A stretch of 64,000 bases of DNA from Shinisaurus crocodilurus. Taxonomy: Eukaryota > Chordata > Lepidosauria > Squamata > Shinisauridae. The stretch lies in contig CM037878.1 in assembly GCA_021292165.1 (NCBI GenBank), forward strand, positions 9,974,857-10,038,856, written 5' to 3'. The notes beneath the pieces are model-generated. The model worked only from the letters and a program-made list of their open reading frames with translations, made no database searches and was not told the DNA's origin. Positions 53,708-64,000 of this stretch are shown piece by piece (position 1 is the stretch's first letter; each line of letters begins with the position of its first letter). The translations under genes were made by a program, and so were the position numbers.

Positions 53708-54348
53708 CAGGACCGGTGCAGGGCAGTTTGGCGCCCTAGGCAGAATTATATTTAGCGCCCTCCCTCTCGTGCCATGGGGGGGGCCCCTCCAGAGCAAAGC
53801 GGCCCTGCTTTGCAAACCACCCCGCCCTGGCCGCCGGACCCCCCGCCACCCCGCCCTGGCCACCGGACCCCCCCCGCCACCTACCTCCCCCCCCCGCCCT
53901 GGCCTCCTCCTCCTCCAAGCCTGCCTCCCCGTCTGCTGGTCCCGTCGCGGAGGAAGCGACGCAACGGGACCCCCGTGCTCTGTTTTTGGCCAGGGAAACC
54001 AGGGCAACAGGGCTGTTTAAGCCCTGTTGCCCTGGTTCCTCCCGCCAAAAGAGAGCGCGGGCGGGGCTCCGCGCCGCACGGAGAAGGTAGGTGGCGGGGG
54101 GGTCCAGCGGCTGCGGGGGGTGGCGGGGGGGTCCGACGGCTGCAGGGGGGTCCGACGGCTGCAGGGGGGGTCCGGTGGCTGTGGGGGGGTGGCGGGGGGT
54201 GGGTCCGGTGGCTGCAGGGGGGTTCTGGCGGCTGTGGGGGGGCGGGGGGATCCGGCGGCTGCGGGGGGGCGGCGCAGCATTTCTGCGCCCTCTTCAGCCA
54301 CGCACTCTAGGCAACCGCCTAGTTTGCCTAGCGGTAGCGCCAGCCCTG
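53708..54348 (+). mobile_element. hAT MITE family C, copy 7, expanded to 641 bp
   Basis: Perfect duplication CTCAGAGG on both sides and normal family termini. The interior holds about 480 bp of extra GC-rich DNA, including a palindromic GGGCAACAGGG segment near 54000-54030 and a run of GGGGGGTCCGGCGGCTGC-like units at about 54090-54275. Several 83-178 residue proline- or glycine-rich open frames here are products of this composition. Confidence 0.88.
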
Positions 54349-55429
54349 CTCAGAGGGTAAACCTCTCAGGCAGGGAGGGGGGCAGTGCTTCTCGCTGTCA
54401 TTGGCATTGGCTGTGCTGGTGACAGTGAGAAGTGCCTCCATGCCCGCGGCTGCTGGGCACGCAGAGCAGCCATGGGGATCAGAGCACAGCCCCTTGCCTG
54501 GGAGAAAACCTATTAGTCAGGAGGCTGTGCTTTGCTCCCCATGGCTGCTCGGCACGAGGAGCAGCCGAACAGGAGTAGATCACTGCCTCCCGCCTCCTTT
54601 TCAAGAGGTCTGCTCTAGAGGAGGCGGCAGGGGTGCTTGATCCGCTCCGCGGCAGAGGCAAAAGAAGCCTCTGACAGCTGCCTCCTAGTGCTGTTTGGGC
54701 ACTGTGGGGGCAGCTGCCAGCAGCACTTGGTGGCCGGCCGCTTGGCAAGAGCGGCAATGTCCACTCTTGCCAAGCGGCTTGCTTGTTCTGGGTATTGCAC
54801 CACGATGGGTCGTGTCGTCCGGGTTTGGATGGCATGTCATCGTGGTACTGTTGCCGGCACCAAAAAGGTGTCGTCTCCCGGCAAAGTGATTCGGGCCCTG
54901 CCTAATAAACACACTGATTTGGAGAAGGGAAACCAACTTTATTTAAGGCCTTAAATAGGCTCTAGGAGTCTGTGACTCAAATCAAGAGCTCCCGGCAAAG
55001 TTCTTTCTGGATCTTTTATACAGCATGGAATCAGATACAGGTTTGCATCACATACAGTCATTTTACATACAGTTGCGTAGAAAAACATTCTTATCATGAC
55101 CTCTTTCACACGCCTTCACTGACTTCCTCTGGCCTTCTTGGTACATACATTTCTTTCTGTTCCTTTCTATCAGCACAATTCCGTCTTGTCCTGTTCTTTG
55201 GAAAGTACACGCATCAGTCTGATGCTAGCACCCCCCCTTCCCCCTTCCCTCCGCCTTTCGCTTTACTTCTCTCACATTCCTTTTCTATTCCCTTATCAGT
55301 GCATGCCCTTTGTACACACAAGAATGACAAAATCTAAATTAAGTTTTGCAATAGTACAAACAAACCCTAGAACAGACCCTTGTGACTTACAGTGGTTGAC
55401 AACCACAGTAAGTCACAATGGTCAGTCAC

Positions 55430-55590
55430 CACGACTGGGTTCACATGACACGGGGAACAAGCAGTGGTGAGTAACCACCATTGCTTGCTGTGTCGTGCGA
55501 ACCCAGTCAATGACTGGGTTTGCACGACACAGCAACCCATCGTGGGTAACTAGCCACGGTGGGTTGCCATGTTGTCCAAACCCAGACTGC
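55430..55590. repeat. Two adjacent about 77-bp fold-backs related to family G
   Basis: GACTGGGTTCACATGACACG pairs with GTGTCGTGCGAACCCAGTC, and TGACTGGGTTTGCACGACAC pairs with TTGTCCAAACCCAGA. The two hairpin-like units lie head to tail. Confidence 0.65.
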
Positions 55591-56611
55591 TTCCTGCAGG
55601 GTGGCTTGTTTTGGGGCAACAAGCCACCCTGAAATGTGTTTGTGTGGCGATGGCAACCATCTTGAGGATGTCCTTCCACAGCTATGAGAGTGGGGCACCA
55701 TGGATATTCTTCAATGAAGGAGGAGCATTTATGACCCCGATGAAAAATCATCTGTATATGATGATCACCAGTTTGCCACAAAATATGTTTTGCTCCCTGA
55801 CTGTAGGCCAATCCTCTAATCTGCATTGTTCATACAGACTGCAGAATTCAGTTTTTTCCTGGCACAGAATTCTTTGTTTTCCTTTCATTCCTGGGAGCTT
55901 CCCAGCCAGCCAAGTCATCTTTTCAGGTATGTGGGGAGGTGGGAGTGGCAGGAGGTCTGCCTCCTCCCTGATTGGCTATACAAGGATGGGGAGGTGGAGC
56001 CTGGGTTTCAAAAGGCTGCAAGGTGGGGGTGGACAGGAAGTAGAGCCACAGTGACAGGAAGTGGGGGCAGAAGAGAAGGAGTTGACCGCCGTTTGCAGCA
56101 TGAGCAAGCCAACCTTCGCCTTTCCCAGCCGGAGATCTTGACTGGCCTCTGCTGAGGCGATGGCTGAATTGCCTTTCAAATCAGCCACCTTTGGGTTCCC
56201 AAGAAGTCATTTAGCCTGCCCCCCACCATCCCCCCCCTCGACTTTGCCTGAACCCCACCATCCCCCCCCCCCGACTTTGCCTGAACAGCAGAACTGGAAA
56301 CAACGAAAACAAGCAAGCAAGCAAACAAAAGAGGGTGTTTCAAAAGTGAGGGAAATCCCTCTCTGTAAGGGGAAAAAAAGGGATGAAAGAATTATCTGCA
56401 GACTTGCCTGTGACTCACCTCAAGGGGCATGTTTTGAGGAAACATGGGTCTGTCCGACCCCACCGCAATGGCCATGCAGGGGACGATGGGTTCTGGAGGG
56501 CACCAGGTTGAGGAAGGCTTAGTTCAAGCCAGAGTGTTGTAGCGGAATTACAGCGCAATACTCTACGGGTTTTCTCAGAAGTAAATCTCACTGTTCAATG
56601 GGGCTTACTCC

Positions 56612-57262
56612 CAGGTAGTGGTTAGGGTGTTGGACTGGGAGTCGGGAGATCTGGGTTCTAGTCCCACCTTGGCCATGAAGCTCACTGGGTGACTTTGGGC
56701 CAGTCACTGACTCTCAGCTTAACCTACCTCCAAGGCTGTGGAGTCGGAGTCGGAGTCGAGGAGTCGGAGTCGGAGGAAATTTTGGGTACCTGGAGTCGGA
56801 GTCGGAGTCAGCAAACAATGCACTGACTCCGACTCCTACTGAATTTAGATTGGAATTTTAAAAAAAGCAAGTTTAAATGTCCCAATTCACAAACAGTTAT
56901 AATTAATGACCTGTTTTATAATAAATGCCCCTCCTGGATCCTCCCACTGCCCTATCTTCAGCAGCAGATCAGCACACAAAAAGGAGAAGGCAGCAGCTTC
57001 TGCCCAACTACCTCGCATATTAATTAATTAATTAGCATATTAATACAGAGGAGTCGGAGTCGGGGAGTCGGAGTCGGAAGTACAAAAAACTGAGGAGTCG
57101 GAGTCGGAACATTTATCTACCGACTCCACAGCCCTGCCTACCTCACAGGGTTGTTGTGAGATTAAAATGGAGAGGAGGATGAAGATAATGTAAGCCGCCT
57201 TGGGTTCCTTGCAGGAAAAAAGGTGGGGCATAAATCTAATAAACAAACAAACATATAAATAA
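56612..57262 (+). mobile_element. SINE copy 8, split by a hAT element
   Basis: Plus-strand SINE whose CCTACCTC / ACAGGG body is interrupted by element E (56731-57136) with a perfect 8-bp duplication of CCTACCTC. The tail ends in AAACAAAC/AAATAAAT repeats. Confidence 0.88.
56731..57136. mobile_element. hAT element family E (GTCGGA-rich, 406 bp)
   Basis: Ends AAGGCTGTGGAGTCGGAGTC and CCGACTCCACAGCCCTG are inverted repeats made of GAGTCG hexamers; perfect duplication CCTACCTC, in a SINE. The interior is AT-rich with further GAGTCGGAGTCGG blocks (57049-57065, 57096-57108). Confidence 0.92.
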
Positions 57263-57265
57263 ATA

Positions 57266-57560
57266 ATCTTGTTTTTCTTGCCAAAGAAACTCAAAGTGGC
57301 TATCAGCACATATAGTGAAAAACAACATCAAAACATAAAGAACAACCACCACAACCAACCCTAAAGAACAGAAAACAAGCACAAGCCAACCAAGAGCAGC
57401 AGGAGCAGAATAAGTGAAAATCAAAAGCTGCGGCTACCCATCACCTAAAGCCTCCTGGAACAGCAGATTTTTAATGAAAGCCAACAAGGATGGGGCTAGG
57501 CAGGCCTCCCTGGGCAAAGCATTCCAAGGTAGCTCTCTCTCTGAAGCTAAGCAGGATGGG
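57266..57560 (-). mobile_element. Degenerate L2-type LINE fragment
   Basis: CCTCCTGGAACAGCAGATTTTT, GGCAGGCCTCCCTGGGCAAAGC and GCATTCCAAGGTAG follow the L2 3'-end order, diverged. Confidence 0.55.
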
Positions 57561-57902
57561 ATTTGCCCAGTAGCTGGAGTGGAGACTGTACATGCACCAC
57601 TCTGAGCGGAGCTGAACAAATGACTCATCTTGTAGTTGCTGCTGCCCTTCAAGAAGCAGTCTGGCTGCAGCAGTAGCCCCGTCAGGTCTGCCAATGAGGT
57701 CACTGTGGCTAAATCCGAGTTGCTACACCGGCCCGAGCCGGGGAACACCACCAAACACCAGGGCCACCTGGGTCCCTTTTGCTCAGCAAAACAAGCAATG
57801 GCTTTTAAGCACCGCCAAGAAGAAGCAATTTCGCACTTGCAGGGGCCACCTGGTGGGCTTCGTTGAATGGACCAGAAGCCTCTTGCCAATTTATAATAGA
57901 TT

Positions 57903-57972
57903 TCATAGATCATAGAGTCGGAAGGAGCCTACAAGGCTATCGAGTCCAACCCCCTGCTCCATGCAGGAAACT
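57903..57972 (-). mobile_element. CR1 3' end remnant
   Basis: A short minus-strand match to the CR1 3' UTR (ATAGAGTCGGAAGGAGCC, then ATCGAGTCCAACCCC and ATGCAGGAA). Only the last 70 bp remain. Confidence 0.75.
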
Positions 57973-59001
57973 AGAGGAGGGGTCTCCCATCCCAAGTAAT
58001 CACCAGGCCTGACCCTGCTTAGCTTTCCACACTCAAGACAAGCTGAGCCAGCGTAAGCCACAGCAGATTTTATTTTTTTTAATTTTTAAAAGGGGGATTC
58101 CAGATGCGGTGACATGTATTGGACGCCGAGGGCGGGGGCGCTGGTTCAGGCGTCTGGGTGAATGTGTTCATAGGGGGATTCATTGTTGTGGCACTACTGG
58201 CTGAGGGGGCTTCCCTATGTCTCCCACTTGCCCTGCAATCTAGCAGATCGAGGGAGCAGCTCCTGGAATACCCAGCCAGCAAACATGTGTGAGCCAGCCC
58301 GGTCCAGCTGTGCGTGTCTTTTCGTTGCTGCTTCTGTATCTTAATACCACACATGCCAATCGCTTTACTTCGCTTCGATCGGGAGGGGACCCTCTGCGGG
58401 CAAGGCTGAACCTTTGCACAAAGAATTCAGAATAATCCTTCCAGTGCCGAGAGACTGCTGTAATGTATGGATGTGCTCATTCTTATGACAGTGAAGGTGA
58501 CTTTTGCAGCAGCGCCTGCCAGGCCCACACAAACTCCGGGAGTCCTGGGAAAGAGGGCAATCCCAGATCAGAGGGACTTGTGCGCGCGCTCTCTCTTCTC
58601 ATGGCCTGGCTGGCTTTCTCACCCTAGACTTTGTCACTGGCAGAGTTCATGCCCCACAGCTGCACTGCAGTGATGCAGCTGGAAGCCTGCGTGTCTCCAG
58701 CTGTGGTGATGGCCAAGCAAAAACCCTCTGCCCGCTGGCTACATTCTGATGAATTGCAGACTTCTATATGTGTCAACTGCCAGAATACAGAGGCACTCAG
58801 TCACTGTGCATTAATACTCAAGATCACTCACAGTGCAGTCCTACACTTGTATACTTTTTGGAAGTAAGTCCCACTGACTTAATGGGGCTTACTCCCGGGC
58901 AAGCGGGTAAAGGACTGCAGCATTAATGTGGGTTATTTCAGAGGGATAGCCAAGTTAGGCTGTTGCAGGAAGAAAAAAAAGAGACTTGTGGCACTTTAAA
59001 G
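57973..59001. other. No gene recognised
   Basis: Short dispersed repeat near 58860-58925 (AGTCCCACTGACTTAATGGG). 59209-60261, 60966-61436 and 61846-62353 are equally without recognised genes. Confidence 0.35.
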
Positions 59002-59208
59002 TGCTGGACTGGGACTCGGGAGATCCGGGTTCTAGTCCCCGCTCGGCCATGAAACTCACTGGGTGACTTTGGGCCAGTCACTGACTCTCAGCCTAACCTA
59101 CCTCACAGGGTTGTTGTGAGGATACAATGGAGAGGAGGATTATGTAAGCCACCTTGGGTTCCTTTCAGGGAAAAAGGCGGGGTATAAATATAATAAATAA
59201 ATCAATCA
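59002..59208 (+). mobile_element. SINE copy 9, 5'-truncated
   Basis: Plus-strand copy beginning at GTGCTGGACTGGGAC and ending in AATAAATCAATCAAT. Confidence 0.83.
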
Positions 59209-60261
59209 ATTTATAGTAGTGTATACTTTTGTGGGTCAAATGCATTCATCAGTAGTGGCCACTCATGAATCGCCTAAAAAGTGGAAATGCATTGTTAGGG
59301 ATTGCTAAAAGGACTGGGAGAGGATATTAAAAGTTATTATCTCTCCCCTCTCGCGTTTTGCGAGTTCAGCAGAGCTTACCCCAACCACAGCGGAAAAACA
59401 TGGATGTGTGGAGCTGCTGGTTAAAGCAGTAAGAGCAATTGGCAATTACAGTCTGTCCCTTTGTGTGGACAGACTGGGGGCTTTTACCTGGTTTCCCCCC
59501 CCCCTTTATACTACCAATAAGACAAACAGTCTTTTGGAGGTTAAAAACAGAGTTCACTCACTCAGATCTTGCAGATTGGATACCGGCAGGCTTAAGAAAG
59601 TATTTACAGTTGTGCAGGAATCATCTGGTAGCTGATGTGTTCTGAACTTAGGAAAAGTTCAGAACTGGTTCTCCAGCTACATCTTCACACACGCTATCCC
59701 TACAAGTTCATGGCTCAGACTGTTTCCCGGGGGCAGGAAGAGAAGACACTGGCAACGCCCACATCCTGCACCAGGGGAGTCCTGGGTAGCAGTCCACAGA
59801 GTGTCTGCTCTAGGATGCAGAGACTCTGTGGTCTCAATTACATCATGCACCTATGCATGGCTTGAGGTTTTGACTGCACATTCCCAACATGCGTCACCTC
59901 ACCCAAAAAGAGGGCAAAAAAAAGGACATTGATTTCCATATAATCTGCATATGCTAATTCATAGGTAGAGGTGCAAGTTTAGACATTATTATTATAATTT
60001 AAATAGAAATGAAGTACATCTGGCCGCCGTGCGGGAGACTGTGACCAAAGGGCCGGTGTGCCTGCTTGTTCAGCCTGCTGTTGAGGTGCTAACTGTGGGT
60101 GGGTCGCAGTTCTTCTGGTTCTTCAGCTGTAAACTGGAATTGGGCAGGACAGACCTTCAGACAGAGGACACCTTCAGACAGAGGATGATCCTCTGGCAGC
60201 CCTTTAAATAGAGGGCTGTCCTCTGTAAAAGAGGACACATGGCCACCAGGTGGGTAAGCAC

Positions 60262-60490
60262 AGTTATTTATTTATTATATTTATATCCCACTCTTTTTCC
60301 TGCAAGGAACCCAATCCGCCTCCACCTCCTCTCCATTTTATCCTCACAACAACCCTGTGAGGTAGGTTAGGCTGAGTGTCGGTGACTGGCCCAAAGTCAC
60401 CCAGTGAGCCTCATGGCCGAGTGAAGACTGGAACCCGGATCTCCCGAGTCCCAGTCCAACACTCTCACCACGCCGCTGCGCTGGCTCTGA
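60262..60490 (-). mobile_element. SINE copy 10
   Basis: Minus-strand copy with a short internal deletion after CAAGGAACCCAA and a head ending GCTGCGCTGGCTCT. Confidence 0.83.
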
Positions 60491-60793
60491 CTATAGCGAG
60501 AAGAGCTTTTGCTCACAATGATGTGTTAGTCTTTCAGGTGCCACAACTACTTTAACATGGAGCAGTGACCCTTGTCACAGATTTGTTATGAGAACCTCAC
60601 TCCAGAGCGACCAGATACACTTGTCAGTTTTTGTCTCAGGTACTTCAAGGAACATCTTCCAGATGTTCCTTTCCTCCATGGATTCTGAGACCATGGGTGG
60701 GGGGAAGGGAGGTATTCCAGATGGGTCTGTCTTCTAGATCCTGGCAGGTGGCAACAAGGAACAAGATCTTCTCGGGGGTGGCACTCTTCAGTG

Positions 60794-60957
60794 CAGGGCC
60801 GGTGCTACCATTAGGCCAACTAGGCAGCTGCCTAGGGCGCAGGGCTAAAGAGGGCGCCAGAAATGCCTTGAAAAAAAATACAGCGCTCTCAAGTCGGAAG
60901 GGGGGCGCTAAATATCTGATCTTGCCTAGGGCACCAAACTGCCTTGCACCGGTCCTG
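60794..60957 (-). mobile_element. hAT MITE family C, copy 8
   Basis: Perfect duplication CTTCAGTG on both sides. Confidence 0.92.
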
Positions 60958-61436
60958 CTTCAGTGCCAGCTCCAGGTTTTAGGGGTCCCTCCGGCAAGGT
61001 GCCCTCGGTGGCTCTGCCTATCCAAGGCACCTCTACCCACTTGCTTACCTTCTTCCTCTGGGCCCAATCCACACAATCACCCAGAGTGAGAGGAGGCTCC
61101 AGAGAGTGGCTGTGGGCCCCCTGTAGGTGTGTACACCTTGGCAGGGGCCCAACAGTGCTGGCCCCTGACGCTAGCCCTGGCACCCTTCTTGTGGAACACC
61201 TTCTCAAAGAAGCCCATCAGGCTCGCTAGGTAGTCGAGATCTTCCTGTCTAAACAGGCTTTTATTTGCTGACTGCCTTGGCTTCATCTTGGCTGGCTGCT
61301 ATTATGCTGTTTTAAAATGGTTGTAATCGATTTGTATTCTTTATTGTCCTTTTAATTTGGTTGGAAGCAGATTTGAAAAGTCTTGGCCAGCTATAAACAT
61401 TTCAATGCACAGATATAAGTAAATAAAATACTTACT

Positions 61437-61845
61437 GGGGTCATCCCATGGGGTCATCCCATGAAGCTGATTGGTGTGAGGTTCAGGACAGATAAAAGGA
61501 CGGACTTCTTCACACAGCGCAGAGTTAAACTGTGGAATTCACTTCCACCGGATGTGGTGATGGCCACCAATTTGGAGGGCTTTAAAGAGGGATTGGACAA
61601 ATTCCTGGAGGAGGAGAAGGCTATCAATGGCTACTAGTCCTGATGACTCTATGCTATCTCCAGGATCAGAGGCAGCGTGCCTACGTACACCAGTTGCCGG
61701 GGAACATGGGTGGGAGGGTGCTTCTGTCCTCGTGTCCTGCTTGTGGATTTCCCGTGGGCAGCTGGTTGGCCACTGTGTGAACAGAATGCTGGACCAGATG
61801 GACCCTTGGTCTGATCCTGCATGGTTCTTCTTATGTTTTTAACTA
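61437..61845 (+). mobile_element. CR1/L2-group LINE 3' end, copy 2
   Basis: Same order as copy 1 (ATGAAGCTGATTGGTGTGAG, CTTCTTCACACAGCGCAGAG, then the GGGCGGGAGG-like 3' UTR, TTCTTCTTATGTTTTT tail), with stop codons in the ORF part. Confidence 0.75.
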
Positions 61846-62353
61846 GAAGTTATGTTAGAAAATTGTGGTCCCAATGTGTTGGGTTTTTTTTAAGATAATA
61901 GGGGTGTGTGTGCCTGTGGGAACTTGCAGTGGACAACTCCTTCTGCTGATTCCCTGTGTGGGTTCACCTCCCAGGATATTTTTCTCCAGCCAGGATTATT
62001 TCTGCACCAGCATTGTTACCTTTGAGTCTACCTTTGTCACAACATACACACGAGCATAGTGCAAGTAGAGATTCCTACAAGAGGCTGGAATTGGACTCGG
62101 GACTCATAACTGCTGGATGTGCTTCTTCCACAGAACTACAAGCATTCCCCTTCATCTTTATATGGGGGCGGCAGGGGAGACCTGGTAGCATGCTCTGTAG
62201 TTTTATTACATCAGAAGACACACAATATTAAGTGGGGCAGGAGTGACCAGCCTATGCCCCGAATAGTACAAATGGCCATATTCCAGAGGAGGGGGAGAGA
62301 GAGGCATTTGGGTCAAGTATTGCAGTCCCAACCATGCACAAATCATGTGTTGT

Positions 62354-62580
62354 GTTTTATTTTATTTATTATATCTTGCCTTTTTTTCTTGCAAGTAACC
62401 CAAGGTGGTTTACATAATCCTCCTGCTCCTCTGTGTTATCCTGACAACAACCCTGTGAGGTAGGTCAGGCTGAGAGTCTGTGACTGGCCCAAAGCCACCC
62501 AGTGAGCTTCATGGCCAAAGGGGGACTCGAACCCGGGTCTCCCGGTCCAACACTCTCACCACTACGCCACACTGGCTCTC
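62354..62580 (-). mobile_element. SINE copy 11
   Basis: Minus-strand copy ending TACGCCACACTGGCTCTC, directly followed by the Tigger-like pair. Confidence 0.85.
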
Positions 62581-62588
62581 TATCCATT

Positions 62589-62851
62589 ACAGTAATACCT
62601 TGGATTGCAAGTAACTTGGTTTGAGAGCGTTTTGCAAGACAAGCAAATTTTTAAATATTTATTTAATATATTTTTTTTTAACTTGATATACAAGCGACGT
62701 CTTGCAATACAAGTACTGTAGGACGTCTTAAATTAAAAATCTCTGTACAAATTTTTTTGCGGGGGGGGGATTTCGCTTTGACATAAGAGTGTTTTGGATT
62801 ACAAGCACGTTTCCGAAACGAATTATGCTCTCAATCCAAGGCATGACTGTA
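62589..62851 (-). mobile_element. Tigger-like MITE family F, copy 2
   Basis: Starts TACAGTAATACCTTGG, ends AAGGCATGACTGTA. Reverse orientation to copy 1. Confidence 0.78.
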
Positions 62852-62868
62852 TTTGTTTTATTGTGTTT

Positions 62869-63116
62869 TATGACCTTGGACTGAGAGCATAATTCGTTCC
62901 GGAAACGTGCTTGTAATCCAAAACACTCTATCAAAACGAAATCCCCCCCAAAAAAGTTTGTACAGAGATTTTTAATTTAAGCTGTACTACAGTACTTGTA
63001 TTGCAAGACGTTGCTTGTATATCAAGTAAAATAAATAAATAAATAAATATTTAAAAATTTGCTTGTCTTGCAAAACGCTCTCAGACCAAGTTACTTGCAA
63101 TCCAAGGTATTACTGT
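62869..63116 (+). mobile_element. Tigger-like MITE family F, copy 3, inverted to copy 2
   Basis: Left end reads ATGACCTTGGACTGAGAGC (changed), right end GGTATTACTGTA. It faces copy 2 across about 18 bp, so the pair forms a large inverted repeat about 120 bp upstream of the right-edge promoter. Confidence 0.78.
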
Positions 63117-63229
63117 ATTGTAAATTGCCCTGGATTTTTTAAATTATTTTTTTTAATTGAGGAGTAGTTATAAAGGGGTTGAAAGTAAGCCTAATAAATA
63201 ACTAATTTGGGACAAGTGTTTGGGTTGTG

Positions 63230-63447
63230 TTTACAAAAAATGCGCGTGGACCCGGCAGCCAGTGCTGCCAAGAAAACAAGGCGCGGTTGCCAAGGGCTGC
63301 AGCAACGCAATCCGTCGAGAGGCTTCGCGCTCCGGGGCCTTTTGAGCCCTGCCGCGGTCCGTACGCTACCCTCTGCGTAACCCGGAAGGAGAAGAAGGCA
63401 GGAAGTGGGGATTTTGAAGCTACTGCTATTGATGCGAATTCGGGCAG
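63230..63447 (+). promoter_or_regulatory. TATA-less promoter and probable non-coding first exon (DIS3L2 by synteny)
   Basis: A CpG-rich patch carries ETS-type sites (CCGGAAGG near 63381 and AGGAAGTGG near 63400), inverted GTTGCC / AGCAAC half-sites near 63286-63306, no TATA box, and a canonical CAG|GTGAGT donor with GT at 63448. This is the layout of a housekeeping promoter plus a short 5' UTR exon. In mammals the plus-strand gene DIS3L2 starts a few tens of kb from the minus-strand NPPC with the same relative orientation, so DIS3L2 is the best guess. No coding sequence is visible to prove it. Confidence 0.5.
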
Positions 63448-64000
63448 GTGAGTGAGAGGGTCTTCTAGCCCGCTGTAGCTGCCCCTCTTGGCGGTGGGGG
63501 CGTTGTGTTACTCCCCCCCGCTAAGTGCCCCACACTGCCCCTTCCCCGTCTGGCCTTGCCAGGCTCCCAAAAGGGGCTGGGTGGGAAAGGACTCTTGTGG
63601 GCTTCCTCGCCTCTTGCCCTAACCCTGATTCCCCACCCCGTCACTCCACCCCGTCACCCCACGGCTCCTCTGTGGCCCCAGAACCTAGATGTTGGTTCTC
63701 GCATTCACCCCCCCTTAAAAACAAACCACAATTTTCATGCGCTTCAGCTGTCCCTATTCATTTTATTTGAAATGCTTTTTTTAAAAAAAGAAAAGATAAA
63801 GAGAATAATTGATAGGGTGGCTTGTAAGGTTATCAATAAATACTATAACGGAGAGAAGAGAGAAAAGGAGAAGAACATAAAGTATAAATCAATAGTTAAA
63901 GGCAGCTGTTTAAACAACCCAGCACTCAACAGTGTTTTAAAAAGCCTGTGATGGGGGAACGGTCCCAGGGATGATCCCTGTTCATTGTTCCTTGCCCTCT
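63448..64000 (+). other. Probable intron 1 of the right-edge gene
   Basis: Downstream of the donor the DNA loses CpG density and becomes pyrimidine-rich, then A/T-rich. An open frame at 63505-63951 has a lysine-rich low-complexity tail and no recognised domain, so it is treated as chance. The window ends before any further exon is seen. Confidence 0.4.

Noticed and set aside
53769..54422. Proline- and glycine-rich protein frames
   Set aside because: They lie in the G-rich minisatellite of a family C MITE.
62590..63116. CRISPR-like repeated sequence
   Set aside because: The repeats are two inverted MITEs with TA targets, not a direct-repeat array.
63505..63951. 148-residue frame near the right edge
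   Set aside because: Lies after a splice donor in probable intron DNA; low-complexity lysine tail and no domain.

Overview
The window is vertebrate nuclear DNA from a squamate reptile, most likely a lizard. The evidence is CR1 LINEs with an esterase-type ORF1, many copies of a tRNA-headed squamate SINE, L2-type LINE fragments, many short hAT-type transposons with clear 8-bp target duplications, long microsatellites, and one small spliced gene inside a CpG island. No bacterial, viral or CRISPR feature was seen.

Host genes. The only complete host gene I can support is NPPC (C-type natriuretic peptide) on the minus strand. Coding exon 1 is 34425-34333, a phase-0 intron follows, and coding exon 2 is 32874-32482; together they encode a 161-residue prepropeptide ending in the CNP ring. 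Its promoter has a TATA box, a CRE-like site and GC boxes. A strong splice donor lies 37 nt after the stop codon, so the 3' UTR is probably spliced. A good acceptor at 22360, followed by an AU-rich tract, is a candidate last exon. At the right edge (about 63.23-63.45 kb, plus strand) a TATA-less, ETS-site promoter ends in a canonical donor. By position next to NPPC it is the probable non-coding first exon of DIS3L2.

Repeats. A full-length CR1 (7165-11716) has both ORFs open. It sits inside an antisense SINE with a 5-6 bp target duplication, and its 5' UTR is built of tandem 311-bp units. A 5'-truncated CR1 at 23.3-24.06 kb differs by only 3 of 214 residues, so this lineage was active recently. 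Elsewhere there are 11 SINEs, L2-type fragments (16.8-17.9, 43.3-45.4, 57.3 kb), two L1-like fragments (31.97-32.27, 51.8-52.3 kb) and several hAT MITE families. I label the MITE families A (fold-back, TIR CAGTGTTCTCC), B (CAGTGATGGCG), C (CAGGACCGGTGC), D (CAGGGCCGGATTAA), E (GTCGGA-rich), F (Tigger-like), G (GGGTTCAGACAACACG), I and K. These are nested in readable order; for example A lies in C, which lies in L2, at 16.8-17.9 kb.

Layout: 0-7 kb scattered MITEs, SINE and CR1 tails; 7-11.8 kb intact CR1 in SINE; 12-21 kb LINE and MITE nests; 21.4-22.4 kb candidate NPPC 3' UTR; 23-32 kb repeats; 32.4-35 kb NPPC and its CpG island; 35-63 kb repeat-rich intergenic DNA; 63.2 kb next promoter. Function in this window is NPPC signalling and the start of the neighbouring gene; nearly everything else recognisable is transposon history.
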